Shown here: positions 6,447 to 6,811 of the stretch, piece after piece | How the letters are laid out: every line of letters begins with the position of its first letter | Position numbering within the stretch: the first letter of the stretch is position 1 | DNA from: JAVBMO01 sp031552355 | GTDB lineage: Bacteria; Bacteroidota; Bacteroidia; Bacteroidales; P3 | Direction of reading: 5' to 3' | NCBI GenBank assembly: GCA_031552355.1 | Contig: JAVBMO010000128.1 | Location: forward strand, 1-6,811 | Length of the DNA: 6,811 nt | The notes under the pieces: model-generated | The model's input: the letters and a program-made list of their open reading frames with translations, nothing else | Database searches by the model: none | What the model was told of the DNA's origin: nothing | Position numbers and translations under genes: made by a program

Positions 6447-6811
6447 ATGCAAGAAAATCATTCTCAACTCTCAACAGTCAAATCTCAATTAATCTACGAG
6501 GATTCGGAAATTATAGTTCTGAATAAAAAACCTTTACAGTTGGTGCAAACCGACAAAGCCGGAAGCTCTTCGCTGGATTCATTGGTAAAAGATTATTTGA
6601 AAGAGAAAGGCGAAAAATCTTTTTGTGGCATTGTTCATCGCCTCGATCGTCCGGTAAGTGGATTGGTATTGTTTGCAAAAAATGCCGAGGCTTTGGTGGA
6701 GTTAAACCGTCAGATGCAAAGCCGGATATTGGAAAAATGTTATTGGGCTGTGGTACAAAAATGTCCATCGCCACAAGAAGCTTTGCTGACAGATTTTTTG
6801 GTGAAAAACGA
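6447..6811 (+). CDS. RluA-family RNA pseudouridine synthase, N-terminal part (runs off the right edge)
   Basis: From ATG at 6447 the frame stays open to the window end (121 codons plus two bases). Residues 16-29 (IYEDSEIIVLNKKP) are the first strands of the RluA catalytic fold. Residues 64-72, HRLDRPVSG, contain the family motif H-R-L-D with catalytic Asp67, followed by LVLFAKN. K-x-Y-W-A-V-V at 97-103 is the next conserved strand. Enzymes of this family isomerise specific uridines in rRNA or tRNA to pseudouridine in the cytoplasm. Only 15 residues precede the catalytic fold, so there is no S4 RNA-binding domain as in RluC/RluD. This favours an RluA/TruC-like type, but the target cannot be assigned. 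No other ATG lies between the upstream in-frame stop (6396-6398) and the catalytic fold. Residues 6-15 come from a heptad repeat, so this N-terminus is probably not conserved. No strong promoter or Shine-Dalgarno sequence is seen. Confidence 0.92.
   Translation, partial: MQENHSQLSTVKSQLIYEDSEIIVLNKKPLQLVQTDKAGSSSLDSLVKDYLKEKGEKSFCGIVHRLDRPVSGLVLFAKNAEALVELNRQMQSRILEKCYWAVVQKCPSPQEALLTDFLVKN
6463..6490. repeat. Heptad repeat cluster 4 (CTCAANN type), inside the pseudouridine synthase gene
   Basis: Four consecutive 7-bp units read CTCAACT, CTCAACA, GTCAAAT and CTCAATT. On the minus strand they become TTGA-type units resembling clusters 1-3. The array lies within codons 6-15 of the RluA-family gene, encoding SQLSTVKSQL, directly before the conserved catalytic fold begins. 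Confidence 0.6.

Noticed and set aside
6326..6526. A 66-codon plus-strand open frame starting in the repeat-rich spacer
   Set aside because: It is made largely of repeat sequence and overlaps the RluA-family gene in another frame. That gene has clear motifs, whereas this frame has none.

Overview
The window looks like a chromosomal segment from a low-GC member of the Bacteroidota. Three things support this. Two genes have the phylum's promoter type (TTTG at about -33, TAnnTTTG at about -7). Most starts lack a Shine-Dalgarno sequence. The pairing of a very large secreted TPR protein with an outer-membrane barrel is, from memory, a recurrent Bacteroidota arrangement. Order and genus cannot be fixed from the sequence.

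Layout: bases 1-166 hold the N-terminal 55 residues of a minus-strand TetR-type repressor, with an 18-bp near-perfect operator just upstream of its start. An AT-rich gap of about 350 bp, with two further palindromes, leads to a textbook promoter driving rplU-rpmA (ribosomal proteins L21 and L27). That unit is closed by a strong hairpin terminator with a possible UUCG loop. After a short AT-rich spacer, a second promoter with a perfect 14-bp palindrome at its presumed start site precedes a two-gene unit. The first gene encodes an exported 1057-residue TPR protein. The second encodes an exported 584-residue beta-barrel related to TonB-dependent receptors but with little room for a plug. The two overlap by 11 bp, and the second has an AAGGAG ribosome-binding site inside the first, so they are very probably co-expressed and may form one envelope assembly of unknown function.

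About 190 bp of repeat-rich spacer follows, then the first 121 residues of an RluA-family pseudouridine synthase that runs off the right edge. Four clusters of 7- to 8-bp tandem repeats lie between 6270 and 6490. The last is inside the synthase reading frame and supplies its residues 6-15.

There is no rRNA, tRNA, CRISPR array, transposase or other sign of a mobile element. Most of the window is conserved core or envelope content. The main open questions are the role of the TPR/barrel pair, the palindromes at the promoters, and the heptad repeats that have entered a coding region.
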